A DNA stretch of 44,758 bases from a candidate division NC10 bacterium SPGG6 (GTDB taxonomy: Bacteria; Methylomirabilota; Methylomirabilia; Methylomirabilales; CSP1-5): positions 1 to 44,758 of the forward strand of contig LXTG01000068.1 of assembly GCA_001643535.1 (NCBI GenBank). Reading direction: 5' to 3'. The stretch's first letter is position 1. The number at the start of each line of letters is the position of its first letter. A model generated the notes under the pieces. The model saw only the letters and a program-made list of their open reading frames with translations. It had not been told where the DNA came from and did not search any database. A program made the position numbers and the translations under genes. Shown here one piece after another: positions 42,214 through 44,758 of the stretch.

Positions 42214-42699
42214 CTAGCGGGGATTCCGCGGGAGGGCCTTTCGGAAGGCGCGGAGATAGGTCAAGTAGCTCAAGGCGAGGATAAAGGGAGAGGCACCATC
42301 CTCCAGGGCCCGAAGATTGGCCTTGCCCTCCAGGTAGAGGTAGAAGAGATAGAGAAACACCCGCACAGACGGAACGTGAGGGGCCCCGATCCGACAGAGG
42401 ACGAGCGGAGGGAGCTGCCAGGGATGCTCCGCGAAATCGTTCAGGTGGGCGACCTCGTGCAGGAGCACAGAGGTCGCCCACCGCCGCCCCTTGAGATGAT
42501 ACCGCCAGACAAAGGTGTTGCACAATAGGAAGGACTTGATTCCAAGGCCGAGAGGTCCCGTGGGAACCGCCCCCACGTTGGGATAGATGGGGGCGTAGAG
42601 CACACGGTAGCCTCGAAAGGTCCCCATCCCGAATCTGGCCAGGACCTTGCCGCAGATTCTCCCCACTCGCCTGACGACTGGAAACTTCTCTTCGCTCAC
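42214..42699 (-). CDS. Putative HEVAH zinc-protease-like protein, orphan
   Basis: 161 residues from GTG 42699 (GAGGG 5-6 nt upstream); the frame is open to 42822 but that extension looks non-coding. VLLHEVAHLNDFAEH has the HExxH zincin motif with a following Asp/Glu. A hydrophobic stretch VRVFLYLFYLYLE lies near the C-terminus. A short zinc peptidase is possible; no family recognised. Confidence 0.6.
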   Translation of the reverse strand: MSEEKFPVVRRVGRICGKVLARFGMGTFRGYRVLYAPIYPNVGAVPTGPLGLGIKSFLLCNTFVWRYHLKGRRWATSVLLHEVAHLNDFAEHPWQLPPLVLCRIGAPHVPSVRVFLYLFYLYLEGKANLRALEDGASPFILALSYLTYLRAFRKALPRNPR

Positions 42700-42832
42700 C
42701 CCGACCCTCGTAACCTTCCTTGCGTTTCCGGCCCATGGTAGCAGGCCCGACCCACCGAGACAACCGCTCTCCTCGAATCGGCTCCGCCCTGCACAATCGC
42801 CAGTCGCGAGCGCGGACAGCACGGGCCCATCC

Positions 42833-42861
42833 TTGACGGTCCAGGGACGATCTGATACTGT
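42833..42861 (+). promoter_or_regulatory. Possible promoter of mutT-mutY-pduO
   Basis: TTGACG (42833-42838), 17 bp, TACTGT (42856-42861); start near 42868, 42 nt before mutT ATG. GTGGA/TCCAC repeat lies at 42881-42893. Confidence 0.45.
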
Positions 42862-42909
42862 CCCCCTGCCTCACGCTCTAGTGGACACTCCACGAGGATA
42901 GGGATACCA

Positions 42910-43308
42910 ATGGTCGTGACCGCCGGGGTTATTACCCGAGAGGGGTACATCCTAATCTGCCAGCGTCGGAAGGGAAGCTGGGGGGAGTACAAGTGGGAGT
43001 TCCCCGGTGGGAAGGTCGAGGACGGGGAGGACCCAGGTGAGTCACTTCGCCGGGAACTCAGGGAGGAGCTTGCCATCGAGGCAGAAATCGGACCCCTCCT
43101 CTGCCGCCTGGAGCACCGCTACCCTGACCGGGAAGTGGAGCTTTTCGTGTTTCACATCCCGGGCTACACCGGTGAGCTCCGCAACATACAGTTTGCGGGT
43201 ATTCGCTGGGTGCAGCGGGAAGAGCTTGCCGACTTTGACTTTCTGGACGCAGACCGGTCTGTGATCGAGGCATTAACCAGCAGAATCTCCTCAGGGGAGC
43301 AACGGTGA
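42910..43308 (+). CDS. mutT: MutT-type Nudix hydrolase
   Basis: 132 residues. Complete Nudix box GGKVEDGEDPGESLRRELRE followed by ELAIEAEIG, and EFPGGKVE start as in 8-oxo-dGTPases. Likely cleans 8-oxo-dGTP from the pool. It overlaps mutY by 4 bp, which supports the GO-repair reading. Confidence 0.92.
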   Translation: MVVTAGVITREGYILICQRRKGSWGEYKWEFPGGKVEDGEDPGESLRRELREELAIEAEIGPLLCRLEHRYPDREVELFVFHIPGYTGELRNIQFAGIRWVQREELADFDFLDADRSVIEALTSRISSGEQR

Positions 43309-43997
43309 AGCGAGGGGGAATCGACCCGGCACTCAAGCGGACTTTTCAGCAGCGCCTCCTCAGGTGGTATCGGACGCACGGCCGGGATCTGCCCTGGCGG
43401 AAGACCCGGGACCCGTATCATATCTTGGTGTCCGAGGTCATGCTCCAGCAGACCCAGGTCGACCGCGTCCTCGGATTTTACGGCAAATTTGTCAAAAAGT
43501 ACTCAACAGTGGAGGAGCTGGCGTCGGCGAGGCCTCGCCAGGTGCGCGAGGCCTGGGATGGGCTCGGCTACTATGCCCGGGCAAGGAACCTTCACAGGAC
43601 GGCCCGCCAACTGACCCACGGCCATGGGGGTCAATTTCCTAGAACCTACGAGGAGACACATGCCCTGCCAGGGGTGGGGCGCTCCACAGCGGGGGCACTC
43701 TTGAGCTTCGCCTTCAACATCGACACCCCCATCCTGGACACCAACGTCAAACGCCTCATCTCCCGGCTCTTTGTCCATCGCCCCTCCCCGACACCGGCTC
43801 AGACAGAGCGGCGCCTCTGGCGGCTCAGTACGAGCCTGATCCCGAAAGGGAAGGCGTGGGCCTTCAACCAGGCGCTCATGGATTTTGGCGCGCTCGTCTG
43901 CACCGCAAGAAATCCTCGGTGCGTCACCTGCTTGTTCACCGACATCTGTCGAGCCTACCCCAAATTCATACGCGCGTCAGGACAGCAGCGAAGGTGA
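43305..43997 (+). CDS. mutY: Adenine DNA glycosylase MutY, short form without C-terminal domain
   Basis: 230 residues versus about 350 for E. coli MutY. Catalytic Glu in SEVMLQQTQV, HhH in LPGVGRSTAGALLSFAF with Ser as in MutY, Asp in PILDTNVKRL, and the Fe-S loop CTARNPRCVTCLFTDIC (C-x6-C-x2-C-x5-C). The domain that reads 8-oxoG is missing. GTG start overlaps mutT (GTGA); its stop overlaps the pduO start likewise. Confidence 0.92.
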   Translation: MKRGGIDPALKRTFQQRLLRWYRTHGRDLPWRKTRDPYHILVSEVMLQQTQVDRVLGFYGKFVKKYSTVEELASARPRQVREAWDGLGYYARARNLHRTARQLTHGHGGQFPRTYEETHALPGVGRSTAGALLSFAFNIDTPILDTNVKRLISRLFVHRPSPTPAQTERRLWRLSTSLIPKGKAWAFNQALMDFGALVCTARNPRCVTCLFTDICRAYPKFIRASGQQRR

Positions 43998-44539
43998 AGA
44001 TCTATACCAAGACAGGCGACAAAGGGGAAACCGGCCTCTTCGATGGGACCCGCGTCCCAAAACACGACCCCCGTGTCGAGGCGTACGGAGACGTGGACGA
44101 GCTGAACGCGCTCCTGGGTACCGTTCGGGCCTTCCTCAACGACCGTGAGATCGGGGAGGTCCTCGCGTCCGTTCAGCGAGATCTCTTTGCCGTCGGGGCC
44201 CAGTTGGCCGACCCCAAATTTGGGCAGAGGAGCCGAAAAGAAAAGGTCGAACTGAGCGAGGCTCAGGTAAAGGCCCTGGAAGAGGCCATCGACCGGTGCG
44301 AGACCGAACTCCCCCCCCTCAAGCATTTCATCCTGCCGGGTGGGAGCCATGCAGGGGCCCTTCTCCACCTGGGCCGCACCGTCTGTCGACGGGCCGAGCG
44401 GCGGATAGTCGCCCTGAAAGAGCAGGGAATATCGATCCCGGCTATCCTCCTTGTCTACATCAACCGCCTGTCAGACCTCCTCTTCATTCTGGCGAGGGTG
44501 GTCAATCACCGACAGGAGGTCGAGGAGGCGTACTGGTAA
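43994..44539 (+). CDS. PduO-type cob(I)alamin adenosyltransferase
   Basis: 181 residues. VKIYTKTGDKGETGLFDGT is the ATP loop and VEAYGDVDELNALLG, CRRAERRIVAL and YINRLSDLLFILAR are diagnostic. It makes adenosylcobalamin. GTG 43994 overlaps the mutY stop by 4 bp (GTGA). Confidence 0.94.
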   Translation: MKIYTKTGDKGETGLFDGTRVPKHDPRVEAYGDVDELNALLGTVRAFLNDREIGEVLASVQRDLFAVGAQLADPKFGQRSRKEKVELSEAQVKALEEAIDRCETELPPLKHFILPGGSHAGALLHLGRTVCRRAERRIVALKEQGISIPAILLVYINRLSDLLFILARVVNHRQEVEEAYW

Positions 44540-44541
44540 TC

Positions 44542-44758
44542 ATGCTGCGGGCGATCATCTTTGACTTCGACGGTGTCATCGTCGATACTGAGCGATTTCA
44601 CTTCCAGGCACTACAGCGCGTCCTCGAGGAGGAGCAGATCCGCCTCAGCTGGGAAGAGTACACCCAGACCTACTTGGCGATGGATGATAAGAATTGCTTT
44701 CGCACCGCGCTCGCTCGGCACGGGCGGTCACTCACGCCGGGGATGGTGGAGGAGCTCT
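44542..44758 (+). CDS. HAD-family phosphatase/phosphoglucomutase-like, cut by window edge
   Basis: ATG 44542 lies 2 bp after the adenosyltransferase stop. MLRAIIFDFDGVIVDTERFH is motif I (DxD) of HAD enzymes of the beta-phosphoglucomutase type, followed by the cap-domain helices (LQRVLEEEQIRLSWEEYTQ). No stop before the edge; 72 codons visible. Substrate unknown. Confidence 0.88.
   Translation, partial: MLRAIIFDFDGVIVDTERFHFQALQRVLEEEQIRLSWEEYTQTYLAMDDKNCFRTALARHGRSLTPGMVEEL

Overview
This 44.8 kb window is a GC-rich (about 60 percent by eye), densely packed bacterial chromosome segment. It runs from a truncated membrane-anchored coiled-coil gene to a truncated HAD phosphatase gene. No rRNA, tRNA, CRISPR array, phage module or intact transposase is visible. 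Gene content includes UdgB, a PP2C phosphatase, bS21 beside an RRM protein, RtcB with archease, a SUF operon, part of complex I, HemL/HemB, an NtrC-type two-component system, FolC, MutT/MutY and PduO-type adenosyltransferase. This fits a free-living bacterium with respiratory metabolism. The mix recalls NC10/Methylomirabilota, Rokubacteria or deltaproteobacterial relatives, but that placement is inference and not proven by any one gene.

Layout. 1-9.2 kb: coiled-coil protein, UdgB, PP2C, a two-TM protein with a TenA-like protein, the rpsU/RRM/basic-protein operon with a leader attenuator, HU, a PAS protein, a macro-like protein, a BshB1-like deacetylase and a catalytically dead HtrA homologue. 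9.5-14.7 kb: LOG protein, archease-rtcB operon, an MDR oxidoreductase followed by a 71-residue glutaredoxin-like selenoprotein read through an in-frame TGA, and a dual-specificity phosphatase. 14.8-23.4 kb (minus strand): A-type carrier and Mrp, then sufB-C-D-S-U-T, a small ferredoxin with no canonical start codon, and a second SufU-like scaffold. 23.5-26.6 kb: 7Fe-type ferredoxin, siroheme sulfite/nitrite reductase and a 158 bp MITE-like element. 26.7-32.7 kb: nuoA-C-D-H-I without nuoB, cytochrome c and a polyferredoxin. 32.8-35.2 kb: hemL and hemB. 35.4-38.9 kb: histidine kinase, NtrC-type regulator, and a CheY-like protein behind a consensus sigma-54 promoter. 39-44.8 kb: folC, a DUF362 Tat lipoprotein, an orphan HEVAH protein, mutT-mutY-pduO and a HAD gene.

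The genes form functional blocks: Fe-S cluster building (SUF, Mrp, IscA-type) next to many Fe-S consumers (ferredoxins, sulfite reductase, Nuo, polyferredoxin, MutY, UdgB), tetrapyrrole synthesis next to heme and siroheme users, and uracil/8-oxoG repair.

The most unusual feature is in the spacers. At least ten intergenic gaps hold degenerate tandem repeats with a strict 7-bp period. The unit changes along an array but the phase is kept, and the arms are often inverted. Two arrays 20 kb apart share the same module order and the same orientation relative to transcription. One of these arrays fills the spot where nuoB would normally lie. The other highlights are the selenoprotein, the pseudo-protease, the ATC-start ferredoxin, an 11-G frameshift in mrp and the sigma-54 promoter.
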